The position numbers and the translations under genes are program-made. DNA of 64,000 nucleotides from Nonomuraea rubra. GTDB taxonomy: Bacteria; Actinomycetota; Actinomycetes; Streptosporangiales; Streptosporangiaceae. Where the stretch lies: positions 4,757,001 through 4,821,000 of the forward strand of contig NZ_JACHMI010000001.1 of the NCBI RefSeq assembly GCF_014207985.1. Reading direction: 5' to 3'. The notes beneath the pieces were generated by a model, which did no database searches, had not been told where the DNA came from, and worked only from the letters and a program-made list of their open reading frames with translations. Shown piece after piece: positions 50,476 through 59,666 of this stretch. Position 1 is the stretch's first letter. The number at the start of each line of letters is the position of its first letter.

Positions 50476-51440
50476 CCGCTCCTCCTGAAGTGATCACGAA
50501 CTCTGGTTCGCGCGGACCCGTCCGCGCCGAGCAGGTCCAGCCCGGCCAGGGCGGCGCCCGCGACAGGCGGCAGGGCGCTGACCACGACCCGCGCGAGCGG
50601 CGCGCTCGCCCCGATCGCGGCCTCGATCAGGCCGTGCAGGTACGGGTCCCGCGCGGCCAGCACGCTGCCCCCGAGCACGACCTCGGCGGGCGTGTCCAGC
50701 AGGCCGAGCCGCTCCAGGCACACCCGGGCCATCACGGCCACCTCCTCCGCCTGCCGGGCCACCAGCTCCCTGGCCACGGCGTCGCCGCCGGCCGCGACCT
50801 CGAACAGCCCGGGCACCAGCTCGTGCAGCCGGGCCGGGTCCAGCTCGCCGAAGTGCAGAGCGTGCACGACCTCCGCGACGCTCGCCGTGCCGAACCGCGT
50901 GACGACCAGCTCGGCCAGCGCCGTGGCCGGGCCGCGCCCGTCCTCCATGCGGGCGGCGTGCCAGAGCGTCCAGGTGGCCAGGTCCTCGCCGCCGCCCCAG
51001 TCGCCGCTCCACCTGCCGACCGCGGGGAAGCGGGCCACCTCGCCGGACGGCGAGACCCCGGCGGCGTTCATGCCCGCCCCGCACACCACGACGACGCCCC
51101 ACGGCTCGGACGCGCCCGCGCGCAGCACCGCGAAGGTGTCGTTGGCCACCGACACCGCGCCCGCGCACCCGCGCCCTTCGAACTCCGCGCGCAGCGCCTC
51201 CTCCTCGGCGGGGAAGTCGGCTCCGGCCAGGTAGGCGGCCAGCACGTCGGCGTACGGCGCGGCCATGCCGTCGCGCAGCGCCCTGGCCCCATGCTCCACC
51301 ACGTCGGCCGCGGCGGCCACCCCGGCGCTCTGCGGCACGAAGGGCCCGGCCCGCCCCGTGGCGAGCACGGTGCCGTCCTCGCCCACCAGCGCGAGGTCGG
51401 TCTTGCTGTTGCCGCCGTCCACCGCCAGGATCGTCCTCAC
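50472..51440 (-). CDS. BadF/BadG-type sugar kinase (N-acetylglucosamine kinase-like)
   Basis: 322 residues from GTG 51440, which overlaps the GH4 stop (GTGA). ASKHA fold: phosphate-1 ILAVDGGNSKTDLALV, connect-1 VVVVCGAGMNAAGV, and RWSGDWGGGEDLATWTLW. Family members phosphorylate GlcNAc, glucosamine or glucose. Operon neighbours GH4 (which usually needs a 6-phospho sugar), an ABC importer and GH9 suggest it phosphorylates an imported saccharide; which one is unknown. Confidence 0.83.
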   Translation of the reverse strand: MRTILAVDGGNSKTDLALVGEDGTVLATGRAGPFVPQSAGVAAAADVVEHGARALRDGMAAPYADVLAAYLAGADFPAEEEALRAEFEGRGCAGAVSVANDTFAVLRAGASEPWGVVVVCGAGMNAAGVSPSGEVARFPAVGRWSGDWGGGEDLATWTLWHAARMEDGRGPATALAELVVTRFGTASVAEVVHALHFGELDPARLHELVPGLFEVAAGGDAVARELVARQAEEVAVMARVCLERLGLLDTPAEVVLGGSVLAARDPYLHGLIEAAIGASAPLARVVVSALPPVAGAALAGLDLLGADGSARTRVRDHFRRSG

Positions 51441-52699
51441 CGCGTTCCCGCCCAGGGCAGGTGCGCACGGTTGGTCTCGACCAGCAGCGAGGTCAGCTCG
51501 CCCGCCAGGTGCTCCTGCCCGACGAGCGGGTGGGCGAGCAGCGCGTCGGCGACCCGTTCGCGCCCGCCGCGCAGCGCGGCCTCGACGGCCAGCGTCTCGT
51601 ACGCCGACACGTGCGCGATCAGCCCCGCGTAGAGCGGCTCGACGGGGGCGACGGGCAGCGGCTCGGCCCCGGAGGCCGTGATCCTGGCCGGGACCTCGAC
51701 GACCGCCTCGGCCGGCAGGAACGGCAGGACACCGCCGTTGCGCACGTTGACCACCTGGGTGTCGCCCCGGTCGCCGAGCAGCGAGGCGATGAGCGCCACC
51801 GCCGCCTCGGAGTAGAACGCGCCTCCCCGCTGCTCCAGCAGGTCCGGCTTGACCGTCACGCCGGGATCGGCGTACATGGCGAGCAGCCGCTTCTCCAGGT
51901 CCGCCACCTGCGCCGCGCGGGACGGCTCCGTCCGCTGCTCCTCCACCACCAGGTCGTGGGCGTAGAAGTAGCGCAGGTAGTACGACGGCACGGCGCCGAG
52001 CCGGTTGATCAGCCCGACCGGCAGGTGCAGGTCGCCGGCGATCTCCTGGGCGTGCTCGGCGAGCAGGCGGGGCAGCACGTCCACGCCGTCCAGGTGGACC
52101 GACCGCACCCAGGTGAGGTGGTTGAGGCCGGCGTGACCGAGCGACACCCGCGACGGCTCGACGCCCAGCATGGCCGCGAAGCGGCGCTGGAAGCCGATCG
52201 CCACGTTGCACAGCCCGATCGCGCGGTGCCCGGCGTCGAGCAGCGCCCGGGTGACGATGCCGACCGGGTTGGTGAAGTCGACGATCCACGCCTCCGGCGC
52301 GTGCTCGGCGATCACCTCGGCGAGGTCCAGCACCACCGGCACCGTGCGCAGTGCCTTGGCCAGGCCGCCCGCGCCGGTCGTCTCCTGGCCGACGCAGCCG
52401 CAGCGCAGCGGCAGCGTCTCGTCCACCTCGCGGGCCGCCTGCCCGCCCACCCGGAGCTGCAGCAGCACGACCGCCGCCCCGGCGACCCCCTCCCGCAGGT
52501 CGCCGGTCGCCGTCACGGTGGCCGGGTGCCCGGCCGCGCGCAACATCCTGCGGGCCATGCCCGCGACCGGCTCCAGCCGCTCCGCGGCCGGATCCACCAG
52601 GACCAGCTCGGTCAGCGGCAGCTCCTCCCGCAACCGGGCGAACCCGTCCACCAGCTCAGGCGTGTACGTCGAGCCGCCCCCGACCACGGCGAGTTTCAA
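51437..52699 (-). CDS. GH4 NAD-dependent glycosidase (6-phospho-beta-glucosidase-like)
   Basis: 420 residues from a TTG that overlaps the preceding stop. NAD site LAVVGGGSTYTPELVDGFAR, QETTGAGGLAKALRT, FTNPVGIVT, metal-binding GLCNVAIGFQRR and GLNHLTWV follow the order of the T. maritima 6-phospho-beta-glucosidase. GH4 acts by redox-elimination with NAD and Mn. No PTS gene is present, so the phosphorylated substrate must come from elsewhere, possibly the kinase encoded next. Activity on a non-phosphorylated sugar is the alternative. Confidence 0.88.
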   Translation of the reverse strand: MKLAVVGGGSTYTPELVDGFARLREELPLTELVLVDPAAERLEPVAGMARRMLRAAGHPATVTATGDLREGVAGAAVVLLQLRVGGQAAREVDETLPLRCGCVGQETTGAGGLAKALRTVPVVLDLAEVIAEHAPEAWIVDFTNPVGIVTRALLDAGHRAIGLCNVAIGFQRRFAAMLGVEPSRVSLGHAGLNHLTWVRSVHLDGVDVLPRLLAEHAQEIAGDLHLPVGLINRLGAVPSYYLRYFYAHDLVVEEQRTEPSRAAQVADLEKRLLAMYADPGVTVKPDLLEQRGGAFYSEAAVALIASLLGDRGDTQVVNVRNGGVLPFLPAEAVVEVPARITASGAEPLPVAPVEPLYAGLIAHVSAYETLAVEAALRGGRERVADALLAHPLVGQEHLAGELTSLLVETNRAHLPWAGTR

Positions 52700-53523
52700 C
52701 CCTTCACTCCCGTCAATGTCACGCCCTCGATGAAAACCCGCTGGGCGAAGAGGAAAACGATGATCACCGGGGCGGTCACCAGGAGGGTGGCGGCCATGGT
52801 GAGGTTCCACTGCACGCTGTGGAAGGCCTTGAAGGTGGCCAGGCCCAGCGACAGGGTCCAGCCCTCCTGGTCGACCCCGGCGTACAGCAGCGGCCCGTAG
52901 TAGTCGTTCCAGCAGTAGAAGAACGAGAACAGCGCCACCGCCGCGATCGCGGGGCGGGCCATCGGCAGGATGACGGAGAACAGGATCTGCACGTCCGAGC
53001 AGCCGTCCACCTTGGCCGCGTCGGTGTAGTCGCGCGGGATCGTGATGAGGAACTGCCGCAGCAGGAAGATCGAAAAGGCGTCGCCGAAGAGCATCGGCAG
53101 GATCAGCGGCCACAGCGAGTCCGTCAGGTCCAGCCGCGCCCACACCAGGTAGATCGGCACCGCCACGACCTGGGGCGGCAGCATCATCGTGGCGATCACG
53201 ACGAGGAACGCCGTCTTGCGCCCCCGGAAGCGGAACCGCGCCAGCGCGTAGGCCGCCGGGATGGAGGACACCAGCATGAACAGCGTCGCCAGCGAGGCGT
53301 AGACGAACGTGTTGACCGTCCAGGTGAGCAGCTCCGAGCGGGCGAAGACGTCGGCGAAGTTGGCCCAGTTCCACCGCTCGGGCCACAACCGGCTGGTGAG
53401 CGCCTGCTCGTCGGTCATGAGCGCGGTCAGCGCCACGAACGCGACCGGTGCCAGGAACATCAGCGCGAGCGCGATGGCCAGCGCGTGCCGGGCGACCCAC
53501 ATCAGGCCCCGCCTGCGCCTCAC
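52696..53523 (-). CDS. Carbohydrate ABC transporter permease (MalG-type)
   Basis: 275 residues from GTG 53523 (GTGA overlap with the first permease). Six membrane helices and the EAA loop (DYTDAAKVDGCSDVQILFSVILPMARPAI) that contacts the ATPase. Works with the preceding permease and binding protein; no ATPase gene is present, so a shared MsiK-type ATPase elsewhere is expected, as in many actinomycete sugar importers. Confidence 0.92.
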   Translation of the reverse strand: MRRRRGLMWVARHALAIALALMFLAPVAFVALTALMTDEQALTSRLWPERWNWANFADVFARSELLTWTVNTFVYASLATLFMLVSSIPAAYALARFRFRGRKTAFLVVIATMMLPPQVVAVPIYLVWARLDLTDSLWPLILPMLFGDAFSIFLLRQFLITIPRDYTDAAKVDGCSDVQILFSVILPMARPAIAAVALFSFFYCWNDYYGPLLYAGVDQEGWTLSLGLATFKAFHSVQWNLTMAATLLVTAPVIIVFLFAQRVFIEGVTLTGVKG

Positions 53524-54461
53524 GACGCCACCTCCGCCTTGCTGAACTGGCGGAGCAGGATCAGCGTGAACGCCATCGCGACCGCGAACAGCAGCAGCGC
53601 GTGCACGCAGGCCAGCCCCATCGACCAGTCCCTGAACCCGGTGTGGAACAGGTGCTGGGGCAGGGTGAGCAGCGAGCCGTCCGGATAGCCGGGAGTGAAC
53701 GTGCTGCCGGCCGAGTCGGTCGCGCCGGAGGCCACCCGGGAGGCGATCATCGCCTGCGTGAAGTACTGCACGGCGTAGATCACTCCGGTGACCGCCGAGA
53801 ACATCAGCACGGGGGAGATCATCGGCAGCGTGATGCTGCGGAACTGCCGCCAGGCGCCCGCCCCGTCGATCTCGGCGGCCTCGTACAGGTGCCTGGGCAC
53901 GTCCAGCAGCGCCGCCAGGAAGATCATGATGAGATTGCCCGCGCCCCACAGGGCGAGCAGCGTCAGGCTGGGCTTGGCCCAGGCGGCGCTGCCGAACCAG
54001 TCGGGGCCGGTGATGCCGAACCACGCCAGCACCTGGTTGACGGGGCCGGTCGCCGGGTTGAGCAGGTACACGAAGGCGACCGTGCCCGCCACCGTCGGCA
54101 CCAGCGACGGCAGGTAGAAGATCGTCCGCAGGAGGCCGCCGCCGCTCTTCACCTTGGCCAGCAGCTGCGCCACGCCCAGCGCGAACAGGACCTGGGCCGG
54201 GACCATGAACACCACCAGCCAGAGGGTGTTCAGCGCCGACTGCAGCACGCGGACGTCCGAGAAGGCGTAGCGGTAGTTGTCCAGGCCGATGAACTCCAGC
54301 GTGAACAGGTCGTAGCGGTGGAAGGAGAAGTACACCGTGGACAGCAGCGGGTAGACGAAGAAGACCGCGACGCCGATGATCCACGGCGACAGCCACAGGA
54401 GGGCGCGTACGCCCTCGCCGCGCCACCGCCGGGGCGGCGCGGCGTGGGTGGAGACCATCAT
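53520..54461 (-). CDS. Carbohydrate ABC transporter permease (MalF-type)
   Basis: 313 residues (ATG 54461; ATG 54458 also fits). Membrane helices from WIIGVAVFFVYPLLSTVYFSF on, and the EAA loop (YEAAEIDGAGAWRQFRSITLPMI). Starts in the stop region of the binding-protein gene and ends with a GTGA overlap, so strict stoichiometry is built in. Confidence 0.92.
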   Translation of the reverse strand: MMVSTHAAPPRRWRGEGVRALLWLSPWIIGVAVFFVYPLLSTVYFSFHRYDLFTLEFIGLDNYRYAFSDVRVLQSALNTLWLVVFMVPAQVLFALGVAQLLAKVKSGGGLLRTIFYLPSLVPTVAGTVAFVYLLNPATGPVNQVLAWFGITGPDWFGSAAWAKPSLTLLALWGAGNLIMIFLAALLDVPRHLYEAAEIDGAGAWRQFRSITLPMISPVLMFSAVTGVIYAVQYFTQAMIASRVASGATDSAGSTFTPGYPDGSLLTLPQHLFHTGFRDWSMGLACVHALLLFAVAMAFTLILLRQFSKAEVAS

Positions 54462-55816
54462 CAGCCCCCGGAGAGCTTCAGCTTGTCGTTGATCCGCTTG
54501 TCCACCTCGGCCAGCCCGGCGTCGAGGTCCTTGACCGCGCCCTTCTCCCACTGGGTGAGGAAGGTGGAGAAGGCGTCCTGGTTGAAGACGCTGTTGACGC
54601 TGGCGGGCAGCGTCGAGGTCTTGGGATGGGCGAAGATGTCGAGGAAGGTGGCGAAGTTGTCGTCCCTGGCCAGGCGCGGGTGCTCCATGGCGGCCTTGGT
54701 GGTGGGCACGTTGCGCAGCGCGTTCGACAGCGTCACCAGCGACTCGGTGTCGGTGGTCAGGTGCTTGACCAGCTCCCAGGCGTGCTGCGGGTGCGCGGCG
54801 CCCTTCGGCACGCCGATCACGGTGCCGGCGGTGAAGCCGCTGCCGTACAGGTCGGGCTTGTCGTCGGCGACGGGCAGCGGGGCGGTGCCGTAGTCCAGGT
54901 CCTTGGCGTCGGGGTCGTTCGCGATCATGGCGTTGCGCCACTCGCCGTCGAGGATCATGGCGACCTTGCCCTCGAAGAACGGGTGCTCGGCGCCCCACTC
55001 CTCGCCCAGGCTCTTGCGGAACTTCTCCAGGTTGTCGTAGCCGTACCAGTCGACCAGGTCCTTCTGCCAGCGCAGGAGCTGCTTCCACGCGGGGTCGGAG
55101 CCGATGGCCGAGGTGCCGTCGTCGTTGTACCACTTCGCGCCGACCACGGGCCCGAGGTGGCTGGGGGAGTTCTCGTAGTACTGGAAGCTCGGGATGAACC
55201 CGGCGACCTTGATCGTCCCGTCGGCGTCGCGGACGGTGAGCTTCTTGGTCAGCTCGGTCAGCTCCGACAGCGTCTTCGGCGGTTGCTCGCCCTTCATCAG
55301 CGCCTTGTTGTAGTACAGCCCGTACGCGTCCGCGAGCAGCGGCATCGTGCACCGCTTGCCCTCGAACTCGGTGTACGCGCGGGACGCGGCCGGCAGCACG
55401 CCCAGGTCGATGCCGTCCTGCCGGATGACCGGGGTCAGATCCTGGAAGGCGCCGCTCTTGCACCACTGGGCGACGTTGTCGGTGGTGAACGAGGCCGCCA
55501 CGTCGGGCGCCTTGCCGCCCCGGATCGCCTGGGTGATCTGGTCGTCCTGGATGCCCTTCTTCAGGGTGACCTTGATCTGCGGGAACTTCTTCGTGAAGCC
55601 CGCGACGGCCTCCTCGAACGCCTTCGTCTCGACGTCCGTGGAGAAGCCGTGCCACAGCTCCAGCGTGGCGGCGGGCAGCGCGGCGGCGGCCGGTCCGGTG
55701 CCGCTCGCGGTGGGTCTGGGCTGGGCGCCGAGCGACGGCGGCGCCTCCTTGCCCGCTGTGCAGGCGGTCAGCGACAGGGCCAGCAACCCGGCCGCCGCTA
55801 GGGGGGCGAAGCGCAC
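54461..55816 (-). CDS. Sugar-binding lipoprotein of an ABC importer
   Basis: 451 residues. Lipoprotein signal (LLALSLTAC, lipid on Cys19) and an extracellular solute-binding type 1 fold (ATLELWHGFSTDVETKAFEEA, KVTLKKG, VAMILDGEWRNAMIA, GVPKGAAHPQHAWELVKHL). First gene of the sugar operon; its 5' end lies 33 bp from the candidate ROK operator. Substrate unknown; cello- or chito-oligosaccharides are suggested by the neighbours. Confidence 0.93.
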   Translation of the reverse strand: MRFAPLAAAGLLALSLTACTAGKEAPPSLGAQPRPTASGTGPAAAALPAATLELWHGFSTDVETKAFEEAVAGFTKKFPQIKVTLKKGIQDDQITQAIRGGKAPDVAASFTTDNVAQWCKSGAFQDLTPVIRQDGIDLGVLPAASRAYTEFEGKRCTMPLLADAYGLYYNKALMKGEQPPKTLSELTELTKKLTVRDADGTIKVAGFIPSFQYYENSPSHLGPVVGAKWYNDDGTSAIGSDPAWKQLLRWQKDLVDWYGYDNLEKFRKSLGEEWGAEHPFFEGKVAMILDGEWRNAMIANDPDAKDLDYGTAPLPVADDKPDLYGSGFTAGTVIGVPKGAAHPQHAWELVKHLTTDTESLVTLSNALRNVPTTKAAMEHPRLARDDNFATFLDIFAHPKTSTLPASVNSVFNQDAFSTFLTQWEKGAVKDLDAGLAEVDKRINDKLKLSGG

Positions 55817-55848
55817 GAGGATCTCCTATGAGCTGGGGTGACGCCAGC

Positions 55849-55867
55849 GTTAGTAAAGCTTCCTAAC
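55849..55867. promoter_or_regulatory. ROK-type operator of the sugar operon
   Basis: GTTAGTAAAGCTTCCTAAC is a 19-bp near-palindrome with 5-bp GTTAG/CTAAC ends and AAxGCTT-like centre, upstream of the binding-protein gene. It resembles TTAGxAA...TTxCTAA sites of actinomycete ROK repressors, so the ROK protein at 47245 is the likely ligand. Confidence 0.6.
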
Positions 55868-56049
55868 TTGATAGGGACGGTAGGTGCGCGGACCGGTACG
55901 GTCAAGGCTCGAAATCAACTCGTGATCCCGCTTCCCGGCCGGGAGATGGCAGGACTCTTAACTAAGCCCTCGAATGCTGTTTACGGTAGGGGGGTACCGT
56001 ATATTGGGGTTCCGGGAGGAGGGCAGATGTCAGATCTCGTCCGGCGCGC

Positions 56050-56571
56050 TCAGCGAGCCGATCCGGCTGGGCCGGTGCACAGTGACACGACGGCGGCGGC
56101 GAGCTCTTCCGGGCCGCCGTACAGTGCCGCGGAGACGGTGTCGATCCGCACACCGGAGCCGGCGTGCGTGCGGGCCGGTTCGGCGGCGGCCAGGTTGACG
56201 ATGTGGCCGCCGCCGGTCAGCCGCATCGCGGCGAGCTGGTACGTCATCGCCACCGCCAGCGCCCGCCCGCGAACCTCGTTGACGGCCAGGTCCAGCCGGC
56301 CGAACGCGCCGAGCGTCTGCTCGACGAGCCGCCGGACCGAGGCCGGGTCGGTGACGTCCACGGCGGCGGCGACGGCCTGGCCTCCCGCCGAGACGAGGCC
56401 CGCGGCCAGCGCCGTCAGTTTGGGGCCGGGGCGGGCGGCGAGGACCACGCCGGCGCCGGCCCGGCTCAGCGCGAACGACACGGCGGCGCCTTCCTCGCCA
56501 CCGGTCCCGACGACGATGGCGGTACGCCCGCTCAACGCTCCTCGCGTCACGATGGTCTCGTCCCTGTCCAC
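56050..56571 (-). pseudogene. Eroded short-chain dehydrogenase/reductase
   Basis: 173 residues from GTG 56571, shorter than SDRs (about 250). The Rossmann start GRTAIVVGTGGEEGAAVSFAL keeps only part of TGxxxGxG, NNAG is changed to NEVRG, and the YxxxK catalytic pair is missing where HIVNLAAAEPARTHAGSG is followed at once by a short tail. It looks like an SDR with internal deletions that is still in frame. Divergent from the LuxR-type gene at 56583. It may be dead, or reused as a non-catalytic protein. Confidence 0.6.
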
Positions 56572-56582
56572 GCGGCAGTCCG

Positions 56583-59558
56583 ATGCCCGACGCTAGGGGA
56601 GCCGCCGCCGCGGCCGCATCAGTGAAGTCGCCGGTCCGGGGAGACCGCGACCCCGCCCGTGCCGGCGCAGGTGCCGGCGCAGGTGCGGGCGCTTCCCGTG
56701 CCCGGCGTGTGCTCGGCAGGGACGGCGAGATCGCACTGCTGGAGTCGTTGTTACGGCACGCCGCCGAGGGCCGCGGCGGCGGGGTGATCCTGCAGGGCGA
56801 GCCGGGGATCGGCAAGACCGCGCTGCTGTCCCACGCCGAGGAACGGGCCGCCGGCTTCCTGGTGCTGCGCGCCGTCAGCGCCGAACCGGAGAGCGACCTG
56901 GCCTACGCGACGCTGCACCAGCTCCTGTTCCCCGTGCTGGGCCGGGCCGGCGGGCTGCCCGGGCCGCAGGCGCAGGCGCTGGACGTGCTGTTCGGCCGGG
57001 CGCATGGAGCGCCGCCCGATCCGTTCCTGGTCGCCCTGTCGACCCTGTCGGCGCTGTCCCTGCTGGCCGGCGATCAGCCGGTGTTGTGCGTCGTCGACGA
57101 CGCGCACTGGGCCGACCAGCCGACGCTGAAGACCCTGGCGTTCGTCGCCCGCCGCCTCACCGACGAGCCCGTCGCGCTCGTGCTCGCCGCCCGGGCCGAC
57201 GAGGGGCACGGCGCGGGCCTGCCCGACCTGCGCCGCGTCCCGCTCATGGGCCTCGACCAGGAGTCCGCCCGAGCGCTGCTCGCCGAGCGTCACGGCGAGC
57301 GGCGGCTGACCGGCGGCGAGGAGAGCCGCCTGCTGGCGGTCACCGGCGGGAACCCGCTGGCCCTCGTCGAGCTCGCCGGACAGCCGATACCCCCGGAGGG
57401 CACGCCCGAGCCGCCGGCCATGACCGACGAACTGCGGCGCTCCTTCCTGGCCAGGGTGCGGGCACGGCACGCCGGGTCCCTGCCGCTGCTGCAGCTGATC
57501 GCCGCCGGCGGCTCGGGCGGCCTCGACGGGTTCGAGCGGGCCGCCGCGTCGCTGCGGGTCGACACCGGCCCCCTCCACCGCGCCGAGCTGGACGACCTTC
57601 TGTCGTACGACGGGACGCGGCTGGTGTTCCGGCACCCGCTGATCCGGTCCGCGATCTATCACAGCGCTGCCGCCGACCGGCGCGCCGCGATCCATCGTGC
57701 CCTCGCCGCGGCCTTCGACGGCCCGGCCGACCAGCACCGCCGTGCCTGGCACCTCGGGCAGGCCGCGGTCGGCCCCGACGAGCAGGTCGCCGGGCAACTC
57801 GAACGTTCCGCCGAGCAGGCCGCCTCGCGCGGCGGCCCGGCCGCGGCCATGGCCGCGCTGGCCAGAGCGGCCGAGCTCACCGCGGACGCCCGGCGCAGGG
57901 GACGGCGGCTGTGGACCGCCGCGCACGCCGCCCTGCACGGCGGGTTCACCGCGAAGGCCACCGAACTGCTCGACAGGGCCGAGCGCGAACCCCGCCTGGA
58001 CGAGGCCGACCGCATCCCCCTCGCCGTGATGCGGGCCGTCGTGGCCGAGTTCGCCGGCTCTCCCGAGGACGCGCTGGCCCTCCTCCGGCCGTGGATCCCG
58101 CAGGTGCTCCGCCTCGACCGGCGCCGTTTCGCCCCGACCGTCGCGATGTACGGCGACCTCGGCACCCGCGCCGGGACGCCCGAGGTCTGGCCCGACCTCG
58201 CCGCCCGGCTCGACGGGATCCCGCTGGACCCGCACGACCCCCAGGACGCGGTACTCCTCCTCCTGCGCCACGCCGGCCAGGCCCGCACCGGCCAGAAACC
58301 GGCGACCGCGCCCCAGGACGGTGCCGCGCCCCAGGACGGTGCCGGGCCCCAGGACGGTGCCGGGCCGCAGGACGGTCCCGGGCCCCAGGGCGGTGCCGCG
58401 CCGTGGGACGGGGCCGCGCTGGAGGCGCTCGCCGATCCGATCCTGATGACCATGGCCGGCTCCGTGCTACGCGGGCTCGGCGAGCACGAGCCGGGCAGGC
58501 GCCTCTACCGCGAAGCCGGGCGGTTCGCCCGCGCCAGCGGATCGCTCGGCGCGCTGGCCTGGAACCTCGAGTACCAGGCCGCCGACGAGCTCGCCCGCGG
58601 CAGGCTCGGGCTCGCCGAGGCCCACGCCGAGGAGGGCTACCAGTTCGCCACCGAGGTCGGCCAGCCGAGCACGGCCTGCCGCAACCGCGGGCTGCTCGCC
58701 CTCTGCGCGGCCGTCCGGGGCCGCCCGGAAGCCGCCGAGCTGGCCACCGGCGTGCTGGCCGAGGCGAGCGACCTCCGGCTGGCCGACGCGATGACCTGCG
58801 CCTGGCGGGCACTCGGCCTCATCGAGCTGGCCGCCGGCAGGTACCGCGAAGCCGTACGGCACCTCGAGGCGGCCGGCACCTGGGACACCGGCGAGCCCGC
58901 CGACCTCGTCATGGGCGTCGTCCCCGACCTCGTCGAGGCGCTGGTCCGCGCCGGCGAGCACGACCGGGCCGCCGCGGCCACGGCCCGCTACGAACGGTGG
59001 CGGCGGCACACGGCCTCACCCGAGGCGGCCGCCCTCGCGGCCCGCTGCCGGGCGCTGCTGTCCACCGGCGAGAGCGCCGACGGGCACTTCGCGCGGAGCC
59101 TGCGCCTGCACGCCACGGCCGGCTCCACGCTGGAGCACGCCCGTACCAGGCTGCTGCTCGGCGAGCAGCTACGCAGGGACCGGCGGCGATCGCAGGCCCA
59201 GGAACACCTGCGCGGCGCGGCCGGGACGTTCCGCCGCATCGGCGCGCTCGCCTGGGAGGACCGCGTGCTGGGCGAGCTGCGCGCGGCCGGGGAGCGCGGG
59301 CGCGTCCCGCGTGGGGACGGGCCGTCCGGCGAGCGATCGGCCCGCCCCCACGAGACGGGCGCCCTAAGCCCGCTCACCCCGCAGGAGCTGCGCATCACGC
59401 TGGCCGTCGGCGAGGGGCTGACCAACCGGGAGATCGCCGCCCAGCTCTTCCTCAGCCCGCGGACCGTGGACTACCACCTGCGCAAGGTCTTCCAGAAGAC
59501 CGCCGTCACCTCGCGCGCCGAGCTCATGCGGCTGGTCCTCGCCGAACGCCCGGCCTGA
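56583..59558 (+). CDS. LuxR-family ATPase regulator (LAL/MalT-like)
   Basis: 991 residues from ATG 56583; a GTG near residue 43 could be the real start since the first ~40 residues are an Ala/Gly-rich repeat. AAA domain: Walker A VILQGEPGIGKTALL, Walker B PVLCVVDDAHWAD. A long helical TPR-like middle follows, with a 6-residue repeat insertion (QDGAAP type, residues ~578-612). The C-terminal LuxR HTH: LTPQELRITLAVGEGLTNREIA, LSPRTVDYHLRKVFQKT. Large LAL regulators respond to a ligand through ATP; target unknown but the MFS gene downstream is a candidate. Confidence 0.9.
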   Translation: MPDARGAAAAAASVKSPVRGDRDPARAGAGAGAGAGASRARRVLGRDGEIALLESLLRHAAEGRGGGVILQGEPGIGKTALLSHAEERAAGFLVLRAVSAEPESDLAYATLHQLLFPVLGRAGGLPGPQAQALDVLFGRAHGAPPDPFLVALSTLSALSLLAGDQPVLCVVDDAHWADQPTLKTLAFVARRLTDEPVALVLAARADEGHGAGLPDLRRVPLMGLDQESARALLAERHGERRLTGGEESRLLAVTGGNPLALVELAGQPIPPEGTPEPPAMTDELRRSFLARVRARHAGSLPLLQLIAAGGSGGLDGFERAAASLRVDTGPLHRAELDDLLSYDGTRLVFRHPLIRSAIYHSAAADRRAAIHRALAAAFDGPADQHRRAWHLGQAAVGPDEQVAGQLERSAEQAASRGGPAAAMAALARAAELTADARRRGRRLWTAAHAALHGGFTAKATELLDRAEREPRLDEADRIPLAVMRAVVAEFAGSPEDALALLRPWIPQVLRLDRRRFAPTVAMYGDLGTRAGTPEVWPDLAARLDGIPLDPHDPQDAVLLLLRHAGQARTGQKPATAPQDGAAPQDGAGPQDGAGPQDGPGPQGGAAPWDGAALEALADPILMTMAGSVLRGLGEHEPGRRLYREAGRFARASGSLGALAWNLEYQAADELARGRLGLAEAHAEEGYQFATEVGQPSTACRNRGLLALCAAVRGRPEAAELATGVLAEASDLRLADAMTCAWRALGLIELAAGRYREAVRHLEAAGTWDTGEPADLVMGVVPDLVEALVRAGEHDRAAAATARYERWRRHTASPEAAALAARCRALLSTGESADGHFARSLRLHATAGSTLEHARTRLLLGEQLRRDRRRSQAQEHLRGAAGTFRRIGALAWEDRVLGELRAAGERGRVPRGDGPSGERSARPHETGALSPLTPQELRITLAVGEGLTNREIAAQLFLSPRTVDYHLRKVFQKTAVTSRAELMRLVLAERPA
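58314..58420 (+). repeat. 18-bp tandem repeat, about 6 copies, in the LuxR-type gene
   Basis: CAGGACGGTGCCGGGCCC-like units coding for QDGAAP / QDGAGP / QDGAGP / QDGPGP / QGGAAP / WDG. In frame; the first copies are nearly identical. Confidence 0.85.
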
Positions 59559-59666
59559 CCCGCCCCTGCCCGGACCGGCGAGTTCACTGATTCGGCGACC
59601 GCCACGGCCTTCCTAACGTTGGCGCCGTCTGCACACCGGATCAGAACCCACCGGAGGAACATTCTC

